A DNA stretch of 58,064 nt from Nocardia amikacinitolerans NBRC 108937 (lineage in GTDB: Bacteria > Actinomycetota > Actinomycetes > Mycobacteriales > Mycobacteriaceae): the NCBI RefSeq assembly GCF_001612615.1, contig NZ_BDAU01000053.1:1-58064 (forward strand), in the 5' to 3' direction. The translations under genes and the position numbers were made by a program. This document shows, piece by piece, positions 50,592 through 57,892 of the stretch (position 1 is the first letter of the stretch; every line of letters begins with the position of its first letter). Below the pieces are notes generated by a model. The model did not search any database, was not told the origin of the DNA, and worked only from the letters and a program-made list of their open reading frames with translations.

Positions 50592-52003
50592 GCGAGCCGG
50601 GAATCGACACGGTGCACGCGCGCGGCGTGGTGCCCTCGGGCGAGGTCGTCGAGCGGGCGCTCGCGCTCTCCCGCGCCGACGAGGCGATGGTGATCGTCAC
50701 CGACGCGCACGAGGCCTCGCTGCGTTGGGCGGGCAATTCGATGACGACCAACGGCTCCTCGGTGTCGCGGGACTGGGCCGTGGTCTCGATCTTCCGCGAC
50801 GGACCGCACGCGGCGCGGGTCGGCAGCGTCAGCTCCACGAGCGTCGACTCGTCCGAGATCGAGGCGGTCGTGCGGGCCAGCGAAGCGGCGGCGCGCACGG
50901 CCGAACCCGCGAAAGACGCCATGCCGCTGCTGGAATCGGACGCGCGCGCCCCGGATTGGGCGGACGCGCCCGGCAGCACGGGCATCGAGGTGTTCGCGGA
51001 TCTGGCGCGTGACCTGTCGGCCGGTTTCGACGGCGCCGACCAGCTCTACGGCTTCGCCCACCACCAGATGCACACCACTTGGCTCGGCACCTCCACCGGC
51101 ATCCGCCGCCGCTTCGTGCAGCCGACCGGTTCGGTGGAGATCAACGGCAAACGCGGCGCGGGCGCGGAGCTGGCCAGCGCCTGGGTCGGCGTCGGCACAG
51201 CGGATTTCACCGATGTCGACACACCGGGCTTGCTCGCCGAGCTGAACCGCCGCCTGGACTGGGCGGGCCGCCGCGTCGAGCTGCCCGCGGGCCGCTACGA
51301 GACGCTGTTGCCGCCCTCGGCGGTCGCGGACCTGATGATCTACCTGGCGTGGTCGATGGAGGGCCGCGGCGCGCAGGAGGGACACAACGCCTTCGCCCGC
51401 GCGGGCGGCACCCGAATCGGCGAGCGGCTCACCGACATTCCGCTCACGCTGTACTCCGATCCCGCCGCGACGGGACTGGAGTATCGGCCCTTCGTCGCGA
51501 CGCCCGCCTCGTCGGAGACGCTGTCGGTCTTCGACAACGGGCTGCCCGCCGAGCGGGTGGACTGGTTGCGCGAGGGCGTCGTGGAATCGCTGGTCTATCC
51601 GCGCGCCACGGCGATGGAGTTCGACGTGCCAGCGACCGTGCCCGGCGAGAACCTTTTGCTCACCGGCGGTTCCGGGGCCAGCCTGGACGAGATGATCGCG
51701 CGCACCGAACGCGGTCTGCTGCTCACCACGCTCTGGTACATCCGCGAGGTGGATCCGGCCAGTCTGCTGCTGACCGGCCTCACCAGGGATGGTGTGTATC
51801 TGGTGGAGAACGGAGCGGTCACCGCGGCGGTGAACAACTTCCGCTTCAACGAGAGCCCGATCGATCTGTTGCGCAGGACCACCGAGGCGGGCGCCACCCA
51901 GGCCGCGCTGCCCAGGGAGTGGAAGGACTGGTTCACCCGAACCGCCATGCCGCCGTTGCGGATTCCGGACTTCCACATGTCCTCGGTCAGCCAGGCGACC
52001 TGA
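50588..52003 (+). CDS. tldE: TldE/PmbA subunit of the TldD-TldE protease
   Basis: A 471-residue partner of TldD that forms the heterodimeric peptidase chamber but has no zinc motif, as expected for TldE. Landmarks are LRWAGNSMTTNGSSVSRDWAVV, YLAWSMEGRGAQEGHNAFARAGG, TRIGERLTDIPLTLYSDPAATG and the C-terminal VTAAVNNFRFNESPIDLL. It is coupled to tldD by the GTGA overlap and ends before a hairpin shared with the convergent DUF4333 gene. Targets in actinobacteria are not known. Confidence 0.94.
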   Translation: MSEPGIDTVHARGVVPSGEVVERALALSRADEAMVIVTDAHEASLRWAGNSMTTNGSSVSRDWAVVSIFRDGPHAARVGSVSSTSVDSSEIEAVVRASEAAARTAEPAKDAMPLLESDARAPDWADAPGSTGIEVFADLARDLSAGFDGADQLYGFAHHQMHTTWLGTSTGIRRRFVQPTGSVEINGKRGAGAELASAWVGVGTADFTDVDTPGLLAELNRRLDWAGRRVELPAGRYETLLPPSAVADLMIYLAWSMEGRGAQEGHNAFARAGGTRIGERLTDIPLTLYSDPAATGLEYRPFVATPASSETLSVFDNGLPAERVDWLREGVVESLVYPRATAMEFDVPATVPGENLLLTGGSGASLDEMIARTERGLLLTTLWYIREVDPASLLLTGLTRDGVYLVENGAVTAAVNNFRFNESPIDLLRRTTEAGATQAALPREWKDWFTRTAMPPLRIPDFHMSSVSQAT

Positions 52004-52013
52004 CACACGACGC

Positions 52014-52042
52014 CGGGCCGCCCGCGTGCTCGCGGCGGCCCG
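52014..52042. terminator. Hairpin between convergent tldE and DUF4333 genes
   Basis: CGGGCCGCC (52014-52022) and GGCGGCCCG (52034-52042) form a perfect 9-bp stem around 11 nt that can pair further internally. It sits between two convergent stop codons and can serve both. Confidence 0.6.
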
Positions 52043-52071
52043 AGCGGGGTGGGATCGTCGCGGCGACGGCC

Positions 52072-52572
52072 TCAGTACGGGCGGCCGACCTCGTAGGTGC
52101 CGTCGGTGTCGGTGATGGTGACCGACACGGACTTCTGTGTGCTGCCGACCTTCACGAGGCAGTCGAAGGTCGCGTCGACCGTGACTGTCTGACCCGAGGG
52201 GCAGCGGACGTCGCGGACGTCGTCCATGCCGTAGGAGTCGATGAGGACCAGTTGCACGCCCCGCTGGAGGTCCACCTGGTCCAGCAGCTGGGGCGCGGGC
52301 TCGACGGCGCGAACCGGCGCGACCGGCGCCGGGGACTGCGCCATCGGCGCCGAGGCCGCCGGTGTCCGCACGGGGTTGTCGGCCACCGCGCTCTCACGGA
52401 TGTTGACCACCACGAGTCCGGCGATGACACCGGCGATCGCGATGGCGACGGCGCCGACCAAGGCGGCGACGAGCACGGGAAGCCAGCCGCTGTCGGTGAA
52501 TTCGCCGGTATCCGGATGTTCGGCGACCGGATAGGGCTGTGAGGCCCGCGGCGGCCGAGTCGGTGCTGTCAT
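52072..52572 (-). CDS. DUF4333 domain protein, single membrane anchor
   Basis: A 166-residue protein with a cytoplasmic N-terminus, one membrane helix (VLVAALVGAVAIAIAGVIAG and onward, residues about 32-58), a Pro/Ala/Val linker, and a C-terminal DUF4333 domain outside the membrane. The domain has its two conserved cysteines in DVRCPSGQTVTV and FDCLVKVG and ends VSVTITDTDGTYEVG. DUF4333 is common in mycobacteria and Nocardia, where function is unknown. The ATG has AGGGA at suitable spacing. Confidence 0.85.
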   Translation of the reverse strand: MTAPTRPPRASQPYPVAEHPDTGEFTDSGWLPVLVAALVGAVAIAIAGVIAGLVVVNIRESAVADNPVRTPAASAPMAQSPAPVAPVRAVEPAPQLLDQVDLQRGVQLVLIDSYGMDDVRDVRCPSGQTVTVDATFDCLVKVGSTQKSVSVTITDTDGTYEVGRPY

Positions 52573-52737
52573 GAACGATCCCTCCCCCCGGGGCAGGGTC
52601 GAGACATCGTGTCCGCCTGGGGACTACCCCGGTATGCCCGACGAACAATAGCCGAGCCGCGATCGCCGCACCGCCGGTCCCCCGGAATCTCCGTGTCCGC
52701 CTTGCCTATTCCGGACTTTCCGGGCATTCGGCCCGGG

Positions 52738-53124
52738 TTACGCGTCCGGGGTGAACTCGATGCCGATCGTGCCCGCTTTACCCCTGCGCAGGTTGCTCGC
52801 CAGGATGATGATCGGCCCGAGCAGCCAGTACTTCTTCCGCAGCAGCTTGCGCACGCGTTCGGTGCCCTCGGCGTCCAGGACCCGGCCCGAGCCCGCGATC
52901 ACGGCACCGTGCACGCGCTTGCCGCTGAAGTCACACGCCTGCACGGTGCAGGCGGGATTCCGGCGCAGCCGCTTGACCTTCCAGCTGTCGGCGACCGTCC
53001 AGACATACAGCTTGTCGCCGTCGGCGACCGCCCACACCGGCGTGGCGACGGGCGTGCCGTCCTTGCGGTAGGTGGTCATCTGCACGTAGTCGGCGGAGCC
53101 TGCCGCACCGAGCGAGTTCGTCAT
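52738..53124 (-). CDS. PPOX-class flavin/F420-dependent oxidoreductase (TIGR03666-like)
   Basis: A 128-residue protein of the pyridoxamine 5'-phosphate oxidase-like split-barrel fold. Diagnostic parts are YVQMTTYRKDGTPVATPVWAV and KLYVWTVADSWKVKRLRRNPACTV, typical of the small PPOX family that uses F420 or flavin in mycobacteria and Nocardia. The substrate is unknown. TACGCT is placed six bases before the ATG, so the mRNA may be leaderless. It follows the padR gene on the same strand with only 24 bases between, so it may be under the same control. Confidence 0.88.
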   Translation of the reverse strand: MTNSLGAAGSADYVQMTTYRKDGTPVATPVWAVADGDKLYVWTVADSWKVKRLRRNPACTVQACDFSGKRVHGAVIAGSGRVLDAEGTERVRKLLRKKYWLLGPIIILASNLRRGKAGTIGIEFTPDA

Positions 53125-53148
53125 GATCGCAGCGTATCCGCAATCCGA

Positions 53149-53697
53149 TCACTCGGGCATGCGGTACTCACCCGACTCGAGACGCTCCAGCAGACCGTCG
53201 GTCCACCGGGTCAGGTTGTCGAAGACGCCGCTCCAGAGCTCCAGCAGGTCGGGCATGTGCGGCGCCTCGTAGCGGCCGGGGTAGGTCGGAATCATGGCAA
53301 GCAGGTCGTCGCGGACGGCGGCCGCGTTGCGCCGCTGCTCCCCCAGTTTCGCGATGACGTGCGCGCGTGGCAGCGCGTCCATGAAGGCGATGGCCGCGCC
53401 GAGCTCTTCCATGTCGATGCTGACCAGCGCGGCGTCCATGAGCCCGCGGAACTCGGCCTCGCCCGCCTCGGTGAGTTCGAACAGCGTACGGCCCGGCCCT
53501 TGATCGCTGCTCTCGGTGCCGAGCGCGCGCAGCTTCCCTTCCTGCGTCAGCTGTTTGAGCGCGTGGTAGATCGAGCCGGGCTTGACATTGGTCCAGGTTT
53601 CGGCGCGCCAGGACAGCAACTCGCGCCGCACGGCGTAACCGTGGGCCGGTTGCCGCGTGCGGATGACCCCGAGGACGAGCAGACGGACGGCCGCCAC
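53149..53697 (-). CDS. PadR family transcriptional regulator
   Basis: A 182-residue PadR-type repressor. The winged helix-turn-helix covers residues 1-90 (LLVLGVIRTRQPAHGYAVRREL, WTNVKPGSIYHALKQLTQEGKL and the wing with GRTLFELTEAGEAEF), and the C-terminal half is the Vir_act_alpha_C-type helical dimerisation domain. The GTG at 53697 has GGAG six bases upstream. It is divergent from a VOC gene, and two near-identical TACTCAAA-type dyads lie in the gap, so it probably represses both. The inducing ligand is unknown; phenolic acids are the classical PadR signals. Confidence 0.92.
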   Translation of the reverse strand: MAAVRLLVLGVIRTRQPAHGYAVRRELLSWRAETWTNVKPGSIYHALKQLTQEGKLRALGTESSDQGPGRTLFELTEAGEAEFRGLMDAALVSIDMEELGAAIAFMDALPRAHVIAKLGEQRRNAAAVRDDLLAMIPTYPGRYEAPHMPDLLELWSGVFDNLTRWTDGLLERLESGEYRMPE

Positions 53698-53737
53698 GTG
53701 TTGCTCCTTTCTCCGTGCCGCGACGAACGACTCATGC

Positions 53738-53752
53738 TACTCAAATTTGACT
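53738..53752. promoter_or_regulatory. PadR operator candidate 1
   Basis: TACTCAAATTTGACT contains the perfect palindrome TCAAATTTGA (53741-53750). It overlaps the -35 of the VOC gene promoter and a TAGCAT on the minus strand that may be the padR -10. Confidence 0.65.
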
Positions 53753-53776
53753 TCCGCGAGCGAACAATCCTAGCCT
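53747..53776 (+). promoter_or_regulatory. Promoter of the VOC gene controlled by PadR
   Basis: -35 TTGACT (53747-53752), 18-nt spacer, -10 TAGCCT (53771-53776). The predicted start near 53783 falls inside operator 2. A GGAGGA ribosome site precedes the ATG at 53821. Confidence 0.6.
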
Positions 53777-53781
53777 GGCGG

Positions 53782-53796
53782 TACTCAAACTTGACT
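53782..53796. promoter_or_regulatory. PadR operator candidate 2
   Basis: TACTCAAACTTGACT repeats operator 1 with one change, 44 bases downstream (about four helical turns), at the expected transcription start of the VOC gene. Confidence 0.6.
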
Positions 53797-53820
53797 ACCG
53801 CCCTCGCGGAGGAACGACTC

Positions 53821-54540
53821 ATGGACGACTTCCCGGTTCCGGTGCTGCTGACCGCATCGCCTGCCACCACCCTCGACTTCTACCGGGCCATCGGATACAC
53901 CGTGACCCACGAACAGGTCCGCCCCTACGTCTATCTCGCGCTCGAACTACACGGTTGCCCAGTGCATTTCACCTCGCCGCCCGAGGGTTTCGAGACTCCG
54001 CCCGAATGGGTCGGCTGCCTGGTGATGGTCGACGACGTGGCCGCGCGGCACCGCGAGTTCACCGCCGCGTTGCGCGCCGCCTTCGGCAAGGTGCCCGCCA
54101 AGGGCCGCCCGCGCATCACCCGCTTCCGCCCGGGACAGAGCCGTTTCACCCTCGTCGACCCCGACGGCAACACCCTGCTGTTCATCCAGCGCGGCGAACC
54201 CAGGAAACTCGAGTACGGCGGTTCGCCCGAGCTGGCGGATCTGGCGAAAGTCATCGACAACGCGCGGATCCTGCGCGATTTCAAGAACGACGACAAGGCC
54301 GCAGCGCGGGTACTCGAAGTCGGCCTCGGTCGCTTCGCCGGCACGGCCCCGGCGGTGGAGCGCGCGCGGGCGCTCGCGATGCTCGCCGAGATCGCTGTCG
54401 CCGCGGAAGACCCCGAGCGCGCCGCACGGTACCGCGACGAAGTGCGCGCGCTGGACCTGTCGACCGAGGATCGTGCGGCGGTGGCCGCGGAGCTCGGCGC
54501 CGGTGCCGATCTGGAGCGTTGGCTTACCGAAACGCGGTGA
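53821..54540 (+). CDS. VOC family protein with helical C-terminal extension
   Basis: A 239-residue protein. The N-terminal 130 residues are a glyoxalase/VOC-type domain (VPVLLTASPATTLDFYRAIGYTV, LALELHGCPVHFTSPPEGF and SRFTLVDPDGNTLLFIQRGEP). The C-terminal 100 residues form a helical, TPR-like extension (DDKAAARVLEVGLGRF, ERARALAMLAEIAVAAEDPERAARYRDEV). This two-part layout is unusual; VOC proteins are usually one or two barrels. GGAGGA lies seven bases before the ATG. PadR control suggests a stress-inducible role, maybe binding or modifying the signal molecule. The reaction is not known. Confidence 0.85.
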   Translation: MDDFPVPVLLTASPATTLDFYRAIGYTVTHEQVRPYVYLALELHGCPVHFTSPPEGFETPPEWVGCLVMVDDVAARHREFTAALRAAFGKVPAKGRPRITRFRPGQSRFTLVDPDGNTLLFIQRGEPRKLEYGGSPELADLAKVIDNARILRDFKNDDKAAARVLEVGLGRFAGTAPAVERARALAMLAEIAVAAEDPERAARYRDEVRALDLSTEDRAAVAAELGAGADLERWLTETR

Positions 54541-54556
54541 ACCGGAACGGGTCTCG

Positions 54557-55324
54557 TCAGGCGGCGCGGGTGAGCACCTGCGGTCCGTCGGCGGTGATGG
54601 CGACGGTGTGCTCGGAGTGCGCGGTGCGCGAGCCGTCGGCGGAGCGGATGGTCCAGCCGTCGGCGTCGGTGTAAATGCGGCCGGTGGTGCGGGCGAACCA
54701 CGGTTCGATGGCGAGGGTGAGCCCGGGTCGCAGCCGATACCCGCGACCGGCGCGGCCCGCGTTCGGCACGTGCGGATCCTCGTGCATGGTGCGCCCGAGA
54801 CCGTGTCCGCCGAACTCGGTATTGACCGGGAAGCCGTAGGAGCGGGCCACCTCCTCGATGGCCGCGGAGAGATCGCCGATGCGGTTGCCGGGCAAGGCGA
54901 CCGCGATGGCGGCGGCGAGCGCCTCCTCGGTGGCGCGCACCAGCTTCCGGTCCTCCGCCGCCGCCGTGCCGACGATGACCGTGATGGCCGAATCGGCCAC
55001 CCACCCGTCGACGCCGACCGCGAGGTCGATGCTCAGCACATCACCGTCGCGCAGGGCGTAGTCGAACGGAAGACCGTGCAGCACGGCGTCGTTCACCGAT
55101 AGGCACACCGTGTTGCGGAACGGGCCGCGCCCGAAGGACGGCGCGTAATCCCAATAGCACGACACCGCGCCACGCTCCCGGATACGTTCGCGCACATAGG
55201 CTTCCAGGTCGAGCAGATTGACCCCGACCCGCGCCCTCGTGCGCAGCTCGGCGAGCACGTCCGCGACGAACTCCCCCGCCACGCGCATCCGCGCGATCTC
55301 CGCGGGCGACTTCAACTCCACCAT
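54557..55324 (-). CDS. map: Methionine aminopeptidase type I
   Basis: A 255-residue cytoplasmic enzyme that removes initiator methionine. All five metal ligands can be placed: Asp100, Asp111, His174, Glu207 and Glu238; His83 in VLHGLP is also kept. There is no N-terminal SH3 or zinc-finger extension, so it is the short type. The promoter lies about 90 bases upstream and carries two palindromes, implying that this gene is repressed, unusual for a housekeeping enzyme. It may therefore be an accessory MetAP induced under special conditions, besides a main one near the ribosomal genes. GAGG lies seven bases before the ATG. Confidence 0.95.
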   Translation of the reverse strand: MVELKSPAEIARMRVAGEFVADVLAELRTRARVGVNLLDLEAYVRERIRERGAVSCYWDYAPSFGRGPFRNTVCLSVNDAVLHGLPFDYALRDGDVLSIDLAVGVDGWVADSAITVIVGTAAAEDRKLVRATEEALAAAIAVALPGNRIGDLSAAIEEVARSYGFPVNTEFGGHGLGRTMHEDPHVPNAGRAGRGYRLRPGLTLAIEPWFARTTGRIYTDADGWTIRSADGSRTAHSEHTVAITADGPQVLTRAA

Positions 55325-55408
55325 TCCCGACCTCCACTGCGCCGATGTCCGGCGCCCGGCCGGAGCATCGGCCGAGCACCACCGGCGGGCCGTCCATGCG
55401 GCGCGACC

Positions 55409-55452
55409 GGTATTTTTATACCAGCCTAGCGTCGATGGTATTTAAATACCAA
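55409..55452 (-). promoter_or_regulatory. map promoter flanked by twin GGTATTTWWATACC operators
   Basis: On the minus strand, -35 TTGGTA (55447-55452) and -10 TAGGCT (55423-55428) are 18 bases apart. GGTATTTAAATACC (55437-55450), a perfect 14-bp palindrome, covers the -35 side, and GGTATTTTTATACC (55409-55422) lies just past the -10. The paired placement is typical of a repressor. No cognate regulator gene is adjacent. Confidence 0.6.
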
Positions 55453-55467
55453 CCGGACGCGAGAAGG

Positions 55468-55493
55468 CCGCGCCCGGCGATGTCCGGGCGCGG
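55468..55493 (-). terminator. Hairpin downstream of the 53-residue gene
   Basis: CCGCGCCCGG and CCGGGCGCGG are exact reverse complements around CGATGT. It lies 27 bases after the small gene's stop codon on its strand and would insulate the map promoter. Confidence 0.6.
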
Positions 55494-55520
55494 CAGAGTT
55501 CAGCGGACGCACGCGCTGGA

Positions 55521-55682
55521 TCACCCGACAGGCGGCCACTCCGCGTCGTCGTCGCCTCGCTCCTTGGCGCGCAGGGCCTCCGCCAGCTCGGCGCGCAGCC
55601 GTTCGGCCGCCTGGCGATCGTTGCAATCCTCGGCCGTGGTGATGTCCTGACGAAGCTGCGCGATCGTGTCGCGGGAAACCAT
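55521..55682 (-). CDS. Small helical protein, 53 residues
   Basis: A short gene with an excellent GGGAGG ribosome site four to five bases before ATG 55682. The protein is charged and helical: MVSRDTIAQLRQDITTAE, then AAERLRAELAEALRAKERGDDDAEW, with a heptad-like run of Leu/Ala at residues 7-40 suggesting a small coiled coil or helical hairpin. One Cys (residue 20). No membrane segment. I do not recognise a named family; similar tiny proteins are often annotated as hypothetical in Nocardia. A terminator-like hairpin follows. Confidence 0.72.
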   Translation of the reverse strand: MVSRDTIAQLRQDITTAEDCNDRQAAERLRAELAEALRAKERGDDDAEWPPVG

Positions 55683-56029
55683 GAATCCTCCCTCTCGCTC
55701 TCGCGGTCATTCCACACAGGGGTTGTCCGGTTTTCCCGCGCGGAAACCACCGCCTCCGCCGCGAGATTTCGGGGCGCGACCGGGTAATCAACCCGCGAGC
55801 GGCGCCACATGGAACGAGTGAACAGTCGTACTCTGACAGTGGATGGACGACGCCGCGCGCGGCACCATTGCCGACGCTCGAGACGCCTCGGTTCCACACT
55901 GGCGGAATGGGCTACCAGCTGCTCATCCTCGACACAGCGAAGGAAGCACACCACCCCCTCGACAGTATGTGCTACGTTTCGTAACATTAATAGGCGACGA
56001 GTGTAAACTCAGTGCGGTTGGAGGTTTCC
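55683..56029 (+). other. Divergent intergenic region with an AT-rich promoter segment
   Basis: These 347 bases hold no credible gene. The last 60 are AT-rich and include the dyad TACGTTTCGTA (55973-55983), TAACAT (55982-55987) and TAAACT (56004-56009). Either hexamer could be the -10 of the membrane-protein gene, and the dyad resembles a TetR-type half-site pair. Confidence 0.4.
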
Positions 56030-57892
56030 GTGTCCGGCACGATCCACGAAGCGATAGGACGAATCGCCGCGCAAGGGACCGAGGGCGGCGGCGCCGCGCT
56101 GGACCAGGTGGCGATCATGACCGGCTCCGCGGGCCTGATCGCGCTGGTTCTGCTGTGGGTCGGCTATCTGCACCGGACGCGGCGCATCACCTGGCTCGGC
56201 GCCGCGGCCGACCGGCTCGGCGCGATCTTCAACCGGCCCGGCTGGGTGGCACTACCCATCGTGATGTTCCTGGCCACCATCCTCACCGCGCTGCTCGGCT
56301 TCATCTGGGACGTCAGCCTGCACGTCGGCAACGGCCGCGACGAAGGCCCGCTCGCCAACCCGGCGCACTACTTCATCCTGGCCGGGCTGTTCTTCCTGTT
56401 CACGGCCGGAATGCTGGCGATCGTGCTGCCGTTGGACGACAAGCCGGGCCCGGCGGCGGTGCGGATCACCCGCACCTGGTACGCCCCCGTCGGCGGCATC
56501 CTCATCGCGGGCGCGGGCCTCTACGCGCTCATCGGCTTTCCGCTCGACGACATCTGGCACCGGATGTTCGGCCAGGACGTCACGCTCTGGGGGCCCACGC
56601 ACCTGATGCTCATCGGCGGCGCCGGGCTTTCCCTTGTCGGCGTGCTGCTGCTGGAATTCGAGGGCAGTCACAACCGGCCCGATCCGGACCGCGCCGACGG
56701 CAGGCTGATCTGGACGCTGCGCGCTTTCGCGTTCGGCGGACTGATCATCGGTCTCTCGGTGTTCCAGGTGGAGTTCGACTTCGGCGTCGAGCAGTTCCGG
56801 CTGGTCCTGCAGCCCATGCTGATCGTGGCGGCGGCCACCGTGACGCTGGTCGCCGCGCGCGCGACGCTCGGCGCGTTCAGCACCTTCGTCGTGGTCGGCT
56901 TCGCGGCGGTGGTGCGCGGGGTGGTGGCCTTCCTGGTCGGCGGTCCGATCATCGACGCGCCGCGCAACGTCTTCCCGCTCTACCTCGGCGCCGCGGTGGT
57001 CGTCGAACTGCTTGCCCTGCTCCCCTTGGCGCGCAAGCCGCTGTGGTGGGGTGCGGTGGCCGGCTTCGCGGTGGCGACCGTAGGCGTCTGGCTCGAATCC
57101 CTTTGGGTCGACGCGATGTTCGTCGATCCGTGGCCGGCGGCGATGTGGCCGGAACTGCTGGCGATGACGGTGCCGACCGGCATCGCGGGCGGTGTCGTCG
57201 GCGCGCTGCTCGGCATGGTGCTGCGCGGTGAGCCGCTGCCGCGTCCGCCGGTGCGCCGCGCCATGGTCGTCGCCGCGGTGCTGGTGGTCGCGGCCGCCAC
57301 CACGAACGGCCTGCTGATCCGGATCCCGGAGCAGGCGAGCGCGACCGTCGCACTGCGGGAGGCCGAGCCCGTCGACGGCGGCCGCATGGTGACCGCCGAC
57401 GTGCGGCTCGATCCGGTCGATCTGGTCGGCTCCGATCCCGAATGGGTGCAGATCCTGGCCTGGCAGGGCGGCGTCGGGTCGGACAGCCCCGGTCGCGGGC
57501 TGGTCGTCGACCAGCTGCGGCGCGTCGGCGACGGCCACTACGTCTCGACGAAACCGGTTCCTGCACACGGCACCTGGAAGACCGTGCTGCGTCTGCAGGA
57601 CGGCCGCATGCAGACCGCGCTGCCGATCTTCATGCCCGACGACCCCGGCATCGGCGCCGCGGGTGTCGCCGCGCCGCCGGAGTTCACCCGCCCGTTCGTC
57701 GCCGAGATCACGGTGCTGCAGCGGGAGCGCTCGTTCGACCACCCTGCCTGGCTGTTCGGCGCGGCCTCGCTGGTCGTTCTGGTGTGCAGCCTGATCCTGA
57801 TCGGCGCGCTGTCCTGGGGCGCGGCGCGGATCAACGACCGCTACCCGACCACCGCGCGGACGGACGCGACCGAGCCCGTCGCGGCCGGATGA
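56030..57892 (+). CDS. Large multi-pass membrane protein with a C-terminal extracytoplasmic domain
   Basis: A 620-residue membrane protein I cannot name. There are about eleven to thirteen hydrophobic segments from residue 25 to about 435 and one at the end. Between them, from about 440 to 575, lies a soluble domain with DVRLDPVDLVGSDPEWVQILAWQGG and TWKTVLRLQDGRMQTALPIFMP, beta-rich and probably outside the membrane. Polar residues within the membrane (HYFILAG, PTHLMLIGG) could bind metal or haem. GTG 56030 is preferred because GGAGG (56020-56024) lies five bases upstream; an in-frame GTG at 56012 is the alternative. It is coupled by ATGA to a small downstream membrane protein. Confidence 0.82.
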   Translation: MSGTIHEAIGRIAAQGTEGGGAALDQVAIMTGSAGLIALVLLWVGYLHRTRRITWLGAAADRLGAIFNRPGWVALPIVMFLATILTALLGFIWDVSLHVGNGRDEGPLANPAHYFILAGLFFLFTAGMLAIVLPLDDKPGPAAVRITRTWYAPVGGILIAGAGLYALIGFPLDDIWHRMFGQDVTLWGPTHLMLIGGAGLSLVGVLLLEFEGSHNRPDPDRADGRLIWTLRAFAFGGLIIGLSVFQVEFDFGVEQFRLVLQPMLIVAAATVTLVAARATLGAFSTFVVVGFAAVVRGVVAFLVGGPIIDAPRNVFPLYLGAAVVVELLALLPLARKPLWWGAVAGFAVATVGVWLESLWVDAMFVDPWPAAMWPELLAMTVPTGIAGGVVGALLGMVLRGEPLPRPPVRRAMVVAAVLVVAAATTNGLLIRIPEQASATVALREAEPVDGGRMVTADVRLDPVDLVGSDPEWVQILAWQGGVGSDSPGRGLVVDQLRRVGDGHYVSTKPVPAHGTWKTVLRLQDGRMQTALPIFMPDDPGIGAAGVAAPPEFTRPFVAEITVLQRERSFDHPAWLFGAASLVVLVCSLILIGALSWGAARINDRYPTTARTDATEPVAAG

